64,000 bases of DNA from Dendrophyllia cribrosa (GCA_024195265.1 JAJLRJ010000010.1:9055503-9119502); one strand, 5' to 3'. Counted from the stretch's first letter, positions 10,229-18,776 are shown. Program-made: numbers and translations. Notes: generated by a model not told the origin, from the letters alone.

Positions 10229-11050
10229 TTAAAATCTCGTGTGTAAATGCTGGGAGTCACTGCCCCAGCGAAACTGATGGCGGTGTTGAAGCTTTCGGTA
10301 CTCGTTATCGTACAGTATCACTGACTGCCACGTGTGGTCCTCGATCAGCTCCGCAATCTTCACCATATACGCGAGGTAGTCCTGTACAGCAGAATTTTCC
10401 ATTTTTTGGCTCAGTAGCACATTTAAGATTTTAACACTGGCTCCCATCCACTGTGAAAGGGAAATGGTCTCCAGTGATGGCGATTTTTTCTTGTACGCTC
10501 GCACAATTACCTGAGCCCCGCCGCTTGAGCCGATCTCGTGTTCCTCTGGCTCAGTGACGCCTGCGTATACATCAATGAATTCAGGGATTAGGAGTGGTTT
10601 GTCATCCTTTTTACCTGAAGTTGGTTTTCCAAGGTAGACTTGTGGGTTGAGGTCTATTCTAGTGGAATCCATGGCCTGCCCAGGTGACATACTCGTGTTG
10701 GGTGGGAGTTCGTCTAGCCCTCCACAGGCCAGTAGGGCGTCAAGTCCCCCGCCATCATCCAGTTTTTTGAGCAGCTCATCTAGGCCCTGGTTCTTCGCGA
10801 GACTGGTGGTGGTTACAGGCGCGGTGGAGCCGCCATCGCTAAGCGGTTTTCCTTTCGGTTGTAATGCCATCACTGCCTTAACCAAGAGTTTTGTTTGTCC
10901 TTTTGTAAGGCCCAACTCGTCAATGTCGCTTTTGTCTAGTAAGGAGAGCGCTTCGGAGACGTTAAGGTCCTGCTCTTTCAAAGTGTCTGCCGTTTTCTTT
11001 GTTAAACCATTATCTTCGCACCACTTCGCAAATTCAAATTCGTCTGCCAT
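10229..11050 (-). CDS. gag-like ORF1 of the YR retrotransposon
   Basis: 273 residues from the ATG just inside repeat A1. Residues about 5-65 (AKWCEDNGLTKKTADTLKEQ, then LSLLDKSDIDELGLTKGQTK) look like a SAM-type helical domain, common at the start of DIRS-type gag proteins. The middle is low complexity; the C-terminal half (SLSQWMGASVKILNVLLSQK, about 200-220) is helical. Past the apparent end, a shifted frame encodes a Cys/His cluster (about 10150-10210) that may be the nucleic-acid-binding end of the same protein, so the C-terminus is probably frameshifted. Confidence 0.75.
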   Translation of the reverse strand: MADEFEFAKWCEDNGLTKKTADTLKEQDLNVSEALSLLDKSDIDELGLTKGQTKLLVKAVMALQPKGKPLSDGGSTAPVTTTSLAKNQGLDELLKKLDDGGGLDALLACGGLDELPPNTSMSPGQAMDSTRIDLNPQVYLGKPTSGKKDDKPLLIPEFIDVYAGVTEPEEHEIGSSGGAQVIVRAYKKKSPSLETISLSQWMGASVKILNVLLSQKMENSAVQDYLAYMVKIAELIEDHTWQSVILYDNEYRKLQHRHQFRWGSDSQHLHTRF

Positions 11051-11058
11051 CGTTTACA

Positions 11059-11223
11059 GTAACAGAAAATACAGTAAACCTGCTGCTATGCTCTCGCTCG
11101 CTAAATGACAAGAATGTTCAGAGTATCTCAAAATCTACACAACTATAAATTCTGTGTGACGTCAATCCGACCGCAATGCCGGCCTCGGATTTTAAACTAC
11201 GATAAAGAGATTTTATCTTACAC
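11059..11223 (-). repeat. split direct repeat A1 of the YR retrotransposon
   Basis: 165 bp, matching 7214-7378. It is the 5' edge of the element and would hold the promoter. The gag-like ATG lies just downstream of it. Confidence 0.9.
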
Positions 11224-11700
11224 AACTCGTCAAAACGACGCCTCGAGATGATCTGATCTTTTATCTGGGCCTACATTTGCTCGCCGTTATCACACTGTTG
11301 GGCCTTGAGTCTCACGCGTACAGCAAACTGATCGATCGTTTTACCTTCAGCTTGTACCATCTCTGGAAACAAATGCCGTCCATATGGAATATTAACTTGA
11401 ATAACGAAATGTCTGGTTAAAGCATCTTTGGCTTTCTGGTAATCCTTCGCATATCCCGTTTACGTAAAACATCGAAAATATCTTGGACATACGGTCTAGC
11501 ACAATGAAGAAGAAGAGCTCGTCTATGTATCTTGTTGTCTTCCTTATCAGAAACTAAAATAAGTCATTTACCATCCGCATATAGCTAAAAAAAACTCCAA
11601 AGCCATCGTTTCCATTCACTGTCCACGTTACTAGGGTCGCTATTCACATCAAACGGCCGAATTACTCCAATGTCGAAACCTCTCACATTCATGTTTGCTC
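11224..11700 (-). pseudogene. Ty3/gypsy copy 1: gag N-terminal part
   Basis: Minus-strand frames give RPFDVNSDPSNVDSEWKRWL (about 11590-11655), ALLLHCARPYVQDIF (about 11470-11515) and an IPYGRHLFPEMVQAEGKTID stretch (about 11330-11390), all typical of the capsid-like region of cnidarian gypsy gag. Stops and frameshifts interrupt it. The YR retrotransposon inserted at its 3' side; gag resumes at 7131. Confidence 0.75.
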
Positions 11701-11792
11701 CAGATGTTCTTTACACTTTTTCCGTCCTCTTAGCCAGTTGTAGTGTTCACGATGAAACACATACTCGATGCAAACGTATTGAACACAACACT

Positions 11793-12335
11793 TTAAGGTA
11801 TTTCCCTTCAGCTTCCGTGTAGCCGCACCGAACATTTTTGAGGGGCCGTTTAACTAATTTTCCTTTATTGAATTAGTATGAAACTTACACAAAATATTGT
11901 ACATAGTTTGGCGTGAATTTGAGATTGAGAAATTAAACTTTTATAAGCTTAATTGAGGAGCTTATGGATGTGCCCATACACATGCAAAATCACAAGTTCG
12001 AAATATTTTTCTGATTTACTCAAAATCGGCTTGACAAAAGTTTCTAATTTTTAGATATTTTGTTTGCCATATGTCATAGTTTAGCGCGATAGTTTTAATT
12101 TTTCTAGAAGCCATCGCAATCGCTCGAAATTTAGACCCAAGTGATTTTAATGTTTCTCGTTTATCTGCGCAATTTTAAATGCGATTTACAAAATTGTTAC
12201 ACTCTTATAAACTTCAAACTATGTACAATATATTTTGAAAGTTTCATACTAATTCAATAAAGGAAAATTAGTTAGACGGCCGCTCAAATATGGTTGGTGC
12301 GGCTGCATGGAAACTGGAGGAAACCACTTTAATCG
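11793..12335. mobile_element. foldback MITE, about 540 bp
   Basis: About 110 bases at the left (11793-11907) recur as an imperfect inverted repeat at the right (12227-12335). CTAATTTTCCTTTATTGAAT on the left pairs with ATTCAATAAAGGAAAATTAG on the right, and TGTAGCCGCACC pairs with GGTGCGGCTGCA. The interior is AT-rich with no ORF. It lies in non-coding DNA 3' of the Ig exon. Confidence 0.75.
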
Positions 12336-12581
12336 AAACTCTGGAACATGACCTACGTCATACAGACACCAAATATACTACGTCATGTAGACTTACACCA
12401 AATATACTACACAATCTTCAGCGAAAAGTCACACAGTTACTTTCATGTTATTGTTGAGTAGGCGCCAACTTAAATTCTCTTATATAAGTTATGGTTTATA
12501 AAAGTGGGTTGAATAAAGTATGGCTATCCAACTTGCTCTACGATTGAAAGGTTATGATTTAATAATGCCTAAAAAGCTTAC

Positions 12582-12815
12582 CCATTAAAGTGACATGGAA
12601 ATCTCTTGAATCTGTTCCAAATAAGTTGTTGGCCGAGCATGTGTACGTGCCCGGCTGATCTATTGGAGAAATCACTGTACCTATTCCACTAGCCAAAAGA
12701 GTGTTGTTATTGGACATCTTCACTTGAATAGGAGGAGTTCCATCGGCTGAACACCACAAAAAATGGCCTCTAATTGCTTTCACGACAGGAAAAGGGAGCG
12801 TTATAATTGGTTTAT
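12582..12815 (-). CDS. Ig-domain exon of the CUB-Ig gene
   Basis: A 234-bp exon bounded by an AG acceptor (12816-12817) and a GTAAGC donor (12581 down). It encodes an I-set-like immunoglobulin domain: HFLWCSADGTPPIQVKMS supplies the first Cys, and DQPGTYTCSANNLFG the Tyr-x-Cys motif. Its start phase (1) matches the end of the CUB exon at 34740, so the two can splice directly. The intron between them is 21.9 kb; about 19.7 kb of that is the Polinton. No exon after it is recognised in the window, so the gene either ends elsewhere or is broken by the transposon nest. Confidence 0.75.
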
Positions 12816-13519
12816 CTGTTGGAGATGGTAACAAAACTATTTATTACAAAATCGAAGACAATGTAACTGAGAAAATAGAAAATATTATGCAAATTGTGCT
12901 TGGTATTGGACAGCAAGAGAATATTGAAAATGCATTGTAACGAATTATCTGTAGGAAAAACTCTAGAACATTTTAAATATTAAAGATTTCCGTTGCTGAT
13001 GGCTTTCTACGATCGTTATCGCGTTCGAAGAACGCAATCCTAATTTCGTGTTGGTTTTCCTGTGGTTTATGTGCAGTAAAATTTGAGATTTTTTGGGTAG
13101 ACGGTCTTCCAAATGGCCGCCCCTATTGTTTTTTTTTCCAGGGGCTCATTTCAGCCGGAAATTCCTTCGAACGCATCTCCACAATCTGTGATTACTGCTA
13201 GTTTTAAGTATAGACTTCTTCAATAGAAAAAGGAAATATTTTAAAAAGCTGAAAGGATATGCATAAAAAGAGAAGAGCTCTGTGATTTTAGAATATAGCT
13301 CTGCCATTTTGTTTTTTGATCTTTAGGCATGCGCTGTGAGGTCCATATAGCTATATTGTGACTTGCGCAGAGTTTACCAGAGCCTTCGGTCATGCACGGT
13401 CAAGAATGGCGAGGGGTCAAGAATGGCCAGAACAAAGAACAATGTCCGTGGCGCACATGGCCTCATAGTAAACGGCTTTATAACACAATTTTTACGCCCT
13501 GTACATAATTAATATATAT
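12816..13519. other. intron sequence left of the Polinton
   Basis: AT-rich and non-coding. I see no repeat family or RNA gene in it. It is the remaining 3' part of the intron into which the Polinton inserted. Confidence 0.5.
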
Positions 13520-13752
13520 AGTAGATATATCGTATTTGTTCTGGGACAGACGTTTTAGGGTTCCCCAGACCCCTATAGAACCTTAATTTAATGGTTGACG
13601 ACGATGGATTTTTAGCACTCCCAGGACCTCCTTTCAGTCGGTCCTGGGACAGGGGCCTAGAAATCCATCGTTGCCAACCATTAAATAAAGGTTCTATAGG
13701 GGTCTGGGGAACCCTAAAACGACATTCCCAGAACATGTACGATATATCTACT
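13520..13752. repeat. 233-bp palindrome at the left tip
   Basis: The outer half pairs with the inner half: AGTAGATATATCGTA at the start with TACGATATATCTACT at the end, and GGGTTCCCCAGACCCCTATA with its complement. The centre is near 13630. As a single strand it would fold into a hairpin of about 105 base pairs. Confidence 0.9.
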
Positions 13753-13881
13753 CAGGCTTCGTCCTTCTTCACATCAGCGCAAGACTCATAAGGCAACAAC
13801 AAACAAGACCCCCAAAACAAAACGCCAAGGAGGCCCCCATTCACCCAAACGAAGCCCTATGGAGCACATAAGGGCCGGGTG

Positions 13882-13920
13882 TTACCAATTGAAGAAATGC
13901 ATACCCCTTGTATATACCGC
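13882..13920 (+). promoter_or_regulatory. inward promoter-like element in the left TIR
   Basis: TTACCAATTGAAGAAATGC followed by TTGTATATACCGCG. The same block occurs in the right TIR just before the polymerase ATG and, diverged, just before the nuclease ATG at 14415. The shared placement suggests a promoter. Confidence 0.5.
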
Positions 13921-13936
13921 GAAAGCAAACAGAGCT

Positions 13937-14380
13937 ATGACTGCTGTTGCGGTGTGGTTTAAACTTCACACACGGCCACTCACTCGTGGAGCATCAAAAA
14001 TATTCTTGCAAGAAGCTGAAAACAGAATCACGTCCGAAAGTGATTTGCCCCAGTTGCAATCGAGAAGTTTCTAAATCAACAGCTTACAAACATAGAAAAA
14101 ATGGCTGCCCGTCTTTGAAAAGAAAGAGTTTTTCCAGAGCATGAGATGGATTTTGCGGCCTCTTTGATGAGTAATCGAGAAGTTTTTGCCAAGTCAAATA
14201 TCAGCCGGCATGAGCTGAATGCATGGCTTAACGAGCAAGAACAAGAACAAAAACCATCTAAAACCAAAAGCTTAGAGGCTATTGATCCTTTAAATAACAT
14301 CCGTGACTTAAGCTTTGTTTCGGATTACATCGCAGGTAAGAAATCACTCGCAACGTTTCAAACGGAGTTGAGTGGTTATT
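13937..14380 (+). pseudogene. unidentified Polinton ORF with zinc-finger-like segment
   Basis: Between the left TIR and the nuclease the frames give Cys/His clusters: CGLNFTHGHSLVEHQKYSC (about 13953-14010) and CPSCNREVSKSTAYKHRKNG (about 14049-14110), which resemble C2H2-type fingers. A third frame then continues (FAKSNISRHELNAWLNEQEQ, about 14179-14240). The frames do not join without frameshifts, so it is broken. An ATG at 13937 follows the TIR promoter-like element. I do not recognise a family; a DNA-binding protein is an inference. Confidence 0.45.
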
Positions 14381-14412
14381 ACCAATTGAAGAAATGCTTG
14401 CCTTTTGTATAT
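14379..14412 (+). promoter_or_regulatory. promoter-like element ahead of the nuclease gene
   Basis: TTACCAATTGAAGAAATGC followed by TTGTATAT, ending three bases before the ATG. It is a diverged copy of the block in both TIRs. Confidence 0.5.
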
Positions 14413-14414
14413 CA

Positions 14415-15524
14415 ATGATGACGACTGCTCAAGTGTTCATGAACTTTCTTAAATCAAGGAACACTGGTCTGAAACAAAAGAGCGCCGACTGGGTGAGAGC
14501 CAGACAAAACACCATCGGTGCATCAGAGATCTCTGCCTTGACAGGATCTTCGCCGTTTGAATCACGGCAAAGCTTGCTCATAAAGAAAATACAGCCAACA
14601 GATATGCTCAACAATGCAGCTTGTACCTGGGGCAATCTGTTCGAGCCGCTTATACGCAAGTATTTTGAGCAAAAACACCTTGTTTCCGTTTTTGGTCACA
14701 GCATCTCTCTTAATCTAGCAAGAGAACATCCGCTTTATCGAAAGGTCACTTGTAGTCCAGACGGTTATTATTTAGACAAAGATAACAACTTATCTCTGTT
14801 AGAGTTTAAATGTTCGTTCAAGCGGAAAATAGCTATGAATAGAATTCCTAGTTATTATAACGACCAGATACAAACAGGCCTTGCTTTGAGTGGGGACATG
14901 GTAAACAAAGGCCTGTTTGTCGACGCTTACTTTAGAATGTGCTCTTTAAACCAGCTAGAAGCTAGTTTGGCCCACAATAAGTTTCTAAACGGAGGAAACA
15001 GGTATATGACAAAGGGCAACACAACACTCGCGTGGGGTGTTTGTTATTTATTTAGCAAACATAAGTTAATCAGAAATCAAGCCAAAATCATCGATATCGG
15101 ATTCCTCAAATCAACACAATTGTTTGAGAGGATTATGTCTTCCATCGCGGAAAAAAATATCTGGTGTTGTTACGGCAAAGTAAGAATGTCGTTTAGAAAA
15201 CAGGACGAAGACGAGGAGTTTTTGCGTTATAACCATATGCAAAAAGCGTTTTCGAATCAGGGTTCAGAAGGCCCGAAACTAGTGGCTGTCTTCACCTGGA
15301 AGCTCCTGGATATAACTGAGATTTGGGCCCCAAAGCAACCACATTTTTTGAGCAATATTCAAAGGTCGGTCGAGCGCTTTCATAACAGCTTGGCAAGCCT
15401 TCGAAAAAAAATAACCGAGCACTCTGAAGAGGTAGCTGAAATCAATCGCAGCCCTAAGAAAAATGTCGGAGACGAAGAGCAAATGTTTGCCTTTCTTATG
15501 AATAAGTTTGAGCAAGATTTTTAA
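14415..15524 (+). CDS. YqaJ-like (lambda exonuclease family) nuclease
   Basis: An open frame of 369 residues. The order of motifs fits the PD-(D/E)XK nucleases of the YqaJ/lambda-exonuclease type: IGASEISALTGSSPFES (about 34-50), WGNLFEP (72-78), CSPDGYY with the metal-binding Asp (113-119), LLEFKC with E-x-K (128-133) and a downstream DQIQTGL (150-156). This family trims DNA ends during viral recombination and replication. It is one of the few intact Polinton genes here. The ATG at 14415 is chosen because a TTGTATAT box ends three bases upstream; a second ATG follows at once. Some virus groups carry such nucleases, but it is not part of the core Polinton set. Confidence 0.8.
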   Translation: MMTTAQVFMNFLKSRNTGLKQKSADWVRARQNTIGASEISALTGSSPFESRQSLLIKKIQPTDMLNNAACTWGNLFEPLIRKYFEQKHLVSVFGHSISLNLAREHPLYRKVTCSPDGYYLDKDNNLSLLEFKCSFKRKIAMNRIPSYYNDQIQTGLALSGDMVNKGLFVDAYFRMCSLNQLEASLAHNKFLNGGNRYMTKGNTTLAWGVCYLFSKHKLIRNQAKIIDIGFLKSTQLFERIMSSIAEKNIWCCYGKVRMSFRKQDEDEEFLRYNHMQKAFSNQGSEGPKLVAVFTWKLLDITEIWAPKQPHFLSNIQRSVERFHNSLASLRKKITEHSEEVAEINRSPKKNVGDEEQMFAFLMNKFEQDF

Positions 15525-15736
15525 TGCCCGCGGCATGAATGGCTGCTTGCCAATACCATTCGTTATTTAGACGTGTAGCGGGCTTCTGAAGTCTTATGTA
15601 AGATAAAATTTTGTGTTTTCTTGGTCCTTCTGGTAAAATTAGGTCTAAGATTTTATGAATTACGAATCCTTAAGATATTCCTCTTGGAAGATAATATTCT
15701 ATGCATGAGTAAACAAAGTTAATTTGCTTCATTTCG
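15525..15736. other. Polinton intergenic, convergent gene ends
   Basis: No ORF. The nuclease (plus) and the VLTF3-like gene (minus) end on either side, so this should hold both 3' ends. Confidence 0.5.
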
Positions 15737-16426
15737 TCATCGTTTAATCTCAAAGGGGGGTTCCCCCACAATTAAGTTCAACAACAGTGTTGAGTGTTTA
15801 TAAAAATCACTGCGCTTTATTTTTTTAAGAATATTTAGTAGATCACCTATTGTTAAAAATGCTGGAAGAATATTTTCTTGTGCCATTTTTTTCCGTATTT
15901 CTAATAAAACATTTTCACCGTCGCTTATGTTTTCCAAAGAGTTATTTCCGAGTATCTGATAAAGCCGATAATTGTGCATCGGTGTTTAACTTTCATATTT
16001 CCTTTGTTGAAAAGGTCTCCGCGAGAAAAGGCCGCTTTGTCTATTAATTCAATGCGGCTGCATTTGGTGCAGACAAGTTCTGTTGAATCGCACACAATCG
16101 AAAATGTTCCGCCGCATTCAAGACATGATTTAAGCCTTTTGTTTTTTTCTATTTAAAGTGATAACAAACCTGTTTTCGCGGTATTGCTGGATTAGTTCTT
16201 GTCTCGCTGACAAACTAAGAGCTTCGAAGATGAGATATAGCTTCTCTGGTAGTTGTGAGCGGTGAAGTTCGCTTGTGTAGTCACTGCCAGTGAGTGAACG
16301 CAACATGACTTGTTTATGTTCGAGATCCAAGACAGAGAGTTGTGTCTCGTATTCTTTCTTTTCATCCATACGCCTCACGATAGACAGTTGCGTGATAAAG
16401 CGCTCAGTATGTCGCGACTCCGTCAT
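15737..16426 (-). pseudogene. VLTF3-like late transcription factor, frameshifted
   Basis: Three consecutive frames on the minus strand together resemble the poxvirus/NCLDV VLTF3 family. The N-terminal part is helical (TESRHTERFITQLSIVRRMD). The middle frame (about 15985-16130) holds a zinc ribbon with two Cys pairs (CLECGG and CTKCS). The C-terminal frame reads YRLYQILGNNSL, then IGDLLNILKKIKRSDFYKH and LIVGEPPFEI, the most typical block of the family. The frame changes at an A run near 16145 and again near 15980. In related viruses this factor drives late gene transcription. The start at 16426 gives MTESR; the frame is open further up to 16480, through repeats. Confidence 0.7.
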
Positions 16427-16461
16427 GTTTATTTTTAGAAATGACAAATGTTCAATTGCGA

Positions 16462-16645
16462 ACATACCGAAGCGTCCCACAAATACCGAAGCGCTCCAAC
16501 TTTGTTGAAAAAAGTTTTTCTGGGGCGCTTCGGAATTTATTTTTTTTGAAAAAATAAAAACGGGGCGCTTCGGAATTTATTTTGTGAAAATTTTTTTTTT
16601 GGTGCGCTTCGGTATTTAGGGGGCGCTTCGGAATTTATGGGTTTC
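16462..16645. repeat. cluster of GCGCTTCGG repeats upstream of the VLTF3-like gene
   Basis: Four direct copies of GGGGCGCTTCGGAATTTAT or a close variant (about 16524, 16561, 16601 and 16619) and two inverted copies (about 16467 and 16482) fill the gap between two minus-strand genes. The block lies immediately upstream of the VLTF3-like start. It could be an operator, enhancer or replication element. Confidence 0.8.
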
Positions 16646-16701
16646 TAGCGCCTAGGTGTGGCGGGATTTTTCCCTCAAGATTTGTAGATTAAAACCTGAG
16701 T

Positions 16702-17379
16702 TTAATCTTTCAAATCTGACTTGGACACAGTTGTGAGACGATTGATCTTTTTTTGAAACTCTTGTTTGATTTCCTTGCGAAGCTCGGTTTTGATCTTGTC
16801 TATATCTGGCGCTGGAGTTTGCCTGCCTCCTTGTGTAGCCTTTGTTTCACCAGAGCGAATCAAGGCTTTCAGTTCGTAATATTTTTCAACCTCGCGAAGT
16901 ATGATTGTAAACTCTGTATCACTGATGCGCTTGTCCGCAAGGGCTTTTGAAACCAAGTCATTGACAGAGTTTCGTTTAGCAAGGGCGATCGTGTAGATCT
17001 TTTCATGTTTTGTGATCTTCCTTTCGAGCCTTTTACCGAACGCAGTAAGGCTAGCGGATGAAAAGCCTGAAACGGCAGCGACGCCAGCAAGAGGAGGGCT
17101 GGCGATAATTCCAACTCCTGTCAAGGCTGTTACCACTGTTGCAGAAGACAAACCCGCAGAGATGAAACCAAAGCCTACAGCCGAGCCATGGACAATGGAG
17201 TGGGTTCGTTTGTACTTCTTAGCGACCTGCCTATAGTGGCTAGCCTCTGATTCAAGCTCTGTCTGTAAGTCAGATATTTTTTTTAGACGAAAGTCATCAC
17301 CATTTGGCAAAACTGGGTAGAGCGGTTGTGTCTCGCTGTATTCCGGAGCCGATGGAAGCAGTACATTGGCAGAACTCAT
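16702..17379 (-). CDS. Polinton membrane protein with coiled-coil C-terminus
   Basis: 225 residues, intact. A short N-terminal PSAP motif (residues about 10-13) is followed by a charged helix (about 30-60), a Gly/Ala-rich hydrophobic stretch with two possible membrane-spanning segments (about 64-112) and a charged C-terminal coiled coil (about 190-215). PSAP is the core of ESCRT-recruiting late domains in some viruses; whether it acts so here is speculation. A TATATATATACCCC box lies just upstream of the ATG. I know of similar uncharacterised proteins in invertebrate Polintons but cannot name the family. Confidence 0.65.
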   Translation of the reverse strand: MSSANVLLPSAPEYSETQPLYPVLPNGDDFRLKKISDLQTELESEASHYRQVAKKYKRTHSIVHGSAVGFGFISAGLSSATVVTALTGVGIIASPPLAGVAAVSGFSSASLTAFGKRLERKITKHEKIYTIALAKRNSVNDLVSKALADKRISDTEFTIILREVEKYYELKALIRSGETKATQGGRQTPAPDIDKIKTELRKEIKQEFQKKINRLTTVSKSDLKD

Positions 17380-17398
17380 GGTGGGGTATATATATATA
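17380..17398 (-). promoter_or_regulatory. TATATATA promoter-like box of the membrane protein gene
   Basis: A TATATATATACC block within ten bases of the ATG at 17379, matching the position of such boxes before the other Polinton genes. Confidence 0.5.
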
Positions 17399-17403
17399 TA
17401 TTT

Positions 17404-18081
17404 TTAATTTATCTCTATTTCAAGATCAAAAGGTAAGCCATTAAAATCAAAAAGGTTTCCGTGTTCGTCTTTGACTGAAACTGTTAAACTATGTACAAAA
17501 TTGTCAGATGCTGTCCTAAGAAAGACATGCTGTGTTGTTTGCCAATATAAAAACCGATTGTAGGAATAATACCCACTAATGAAAACTTTTGCCAAAACAG
17601 CCGAAGGCTTTCCATTAACTAAGCTTTGTTCTTTATCGACAAGATCACAGTGAATGTAATAGAGGTCTGGTAACATTAATTTCTTAACGTATGTCTTCTT
17701 AGACTGCAATTTAGGACTTATGCCTAATAATTTAGACAAAGCAAGATTTAATTCTACTTCATTAGGAACATCTTTGTGTATAAGCAGTACCGCGTTGCCT
17801 TCATCGATTTGGGCGCTTAATTTTACCGCTTGCTTCTCGAATATGTAACTTATATGGTTCTTCAACATATATGGAGAGTAGTTCCCTGCGGGTATTGTCA
17901 AGACAGTTCCATTTTTATTTTCGTCAGTAGAAAACCATGTTATTGTTCCATCTGTTTTCAAATTATGCCACGATTTGAAAAACGAGCAAGAGATAAGCCG
18001 GATGGAGCTCGGCTTCGGAAGCGGCTAATCAAAGTAGATGGTGCAAGGATTCGAATGTGTGCAAATTCTTAGCATAACCAT
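17404..18081 (-). pseudogene. putative minor capsid/penton-like protein, paralogue A
   Basis: About 225 codons from ATG (18081) with one in-frame TAG about 20 codons in; the rest (17404-17961) is open. The C-terminal region (YYIHCDLVDKEQSLVNGKPS, then VHSLTVSVKDEHGNLFDFNG) is closely similar to paralogue B. The end LEIEIN is shared by both. The spacing of short hydrophobic strands suggests a beta-rich jelly-roll or fibre-type structural protein. I assign it to the penton/minor-capsid group by resemblance only. It is the downstream member of a tandem pair. Confidence 0.6.
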
Positions 18082-18110
18082 TGTACTGCTGTGCGTATAT
18101 TTAAGATTTT

Positions 18111-18776
18111 TTAATTGATCTCTATTTCAAATTCTAAGGGCATGTTATTGAAGTCGAAGAGGTCATTGTTCTCATCCCTCACTGACAGTGATATGCTATT
18201 TACATAATCGTCAGAGGAGGTGTCACGCAAGATGTTCTGCTGTGTTGTTTCATAGAAAACTTTCTCAAAGGGTTTCCCACGAATATCAAATCGCGCCAAA
18301 ACAGTCGAAGGCTTACCATTGAGTAAGTTCTGTTCTTTATCAACCAGGTCACAGTGAATAAAGTAAGTGCTTGGGGATGTTAAACGCTTGACGAAAGTTA
18401 TTAGAGACAATATAGGTCTTATGCCAAGCAATTCTGCCAGATTGTTACTAAACTTCACATTACTTTTATTCTGAATGATCATGGCTCCGATTGGTGTGTT
18501 TGTATCAGCTGATAGACTTATTTCTGTTGCCTTGTTTATGTCTTCAAATTCTTTCGCTAAACTATCAATAGTGTAATGACCTTAAAGTAAGTTCACGCTA
18601 GACGATGAACCATTAGAGGTAGGTTTTGTTGTTGTAATAACTGCTTCTTCTTTCAAAGTATTCCACGAATTGAAAAACGAACAAGAGATGAGACGTGTGT
18701 AACTCGGTTTTGGAAGTGCGTGGTCGAAGTAGATTGTGTGAGGGTTAGAAGGCGCGACGATTGTTAACACAACCAT
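18111..18776 (-). pseudogene. putative minor capsid/penton-like protein, paralogue B
   Basis: ATG at 18776 starts a frame (MVVLTIVAPSNPHTIYFDHA) that ends at 18582; the C-terminal 123 residues lie in another frame (18111-18482), so there is a frameshift between. The C-terminal blocks TYFIHCDLVDKEQNLLNGKP and NSISLSVRDENNDLFDFNNM align with paralogue A. A GTATACACA box adjoins the ATG. The pair looks like a gene duplication within the element. Confidence 0.6.

Larger units (their letters stand above)
7132..11223 (-). mobile_element. YR retrotransposon (PAT/Ngaro-type split direct repeats)
   Basis: In minus-strand orientation the order is A1 (11223-11059), gag-like ORF, RT-RNase H ORF, tyrosine recombinase, B1 (7445-7379), A2 (7378-7214), B2 (7198-7132). 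A is 165 bp and B is 67 bp, and the copies look identical by eye. This A-ORFs-B-A-B layout is the split direct repeat arrangement known for PAT and Ngaro elements of the DIRS order. Gypsy gag sequence reads up to both edges, so the insertion point is clear, and no target duplication is seen, as expected for recombinase-mediated integration. The near-complete ORFs suggest a young copy. Confidence 0.9.
13520..13925 (+). repeat. left terminal inverted repeat of the Polinton
   Basis: About 406 bases, matching the complement of 32792-33198 with only scattered differences. The outer 233 bases form a palindrome; the inner part ends in a promoter-like element (13882-13920) pointing inward. Confidence 0.92.

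Noticed and set aside
12582..12815. The Ig exon as part of the plus-strand RTK gene
   Set aside because: It is on the opposite strand and its phase matches the CUB exon instead.
13509..13791. Mirror-image ORFs in the left and right Polinton tips (also 32927-33293)
   Set aside because: They arise because the palindrome reads open on both strands; no start context or homology supports a gene.
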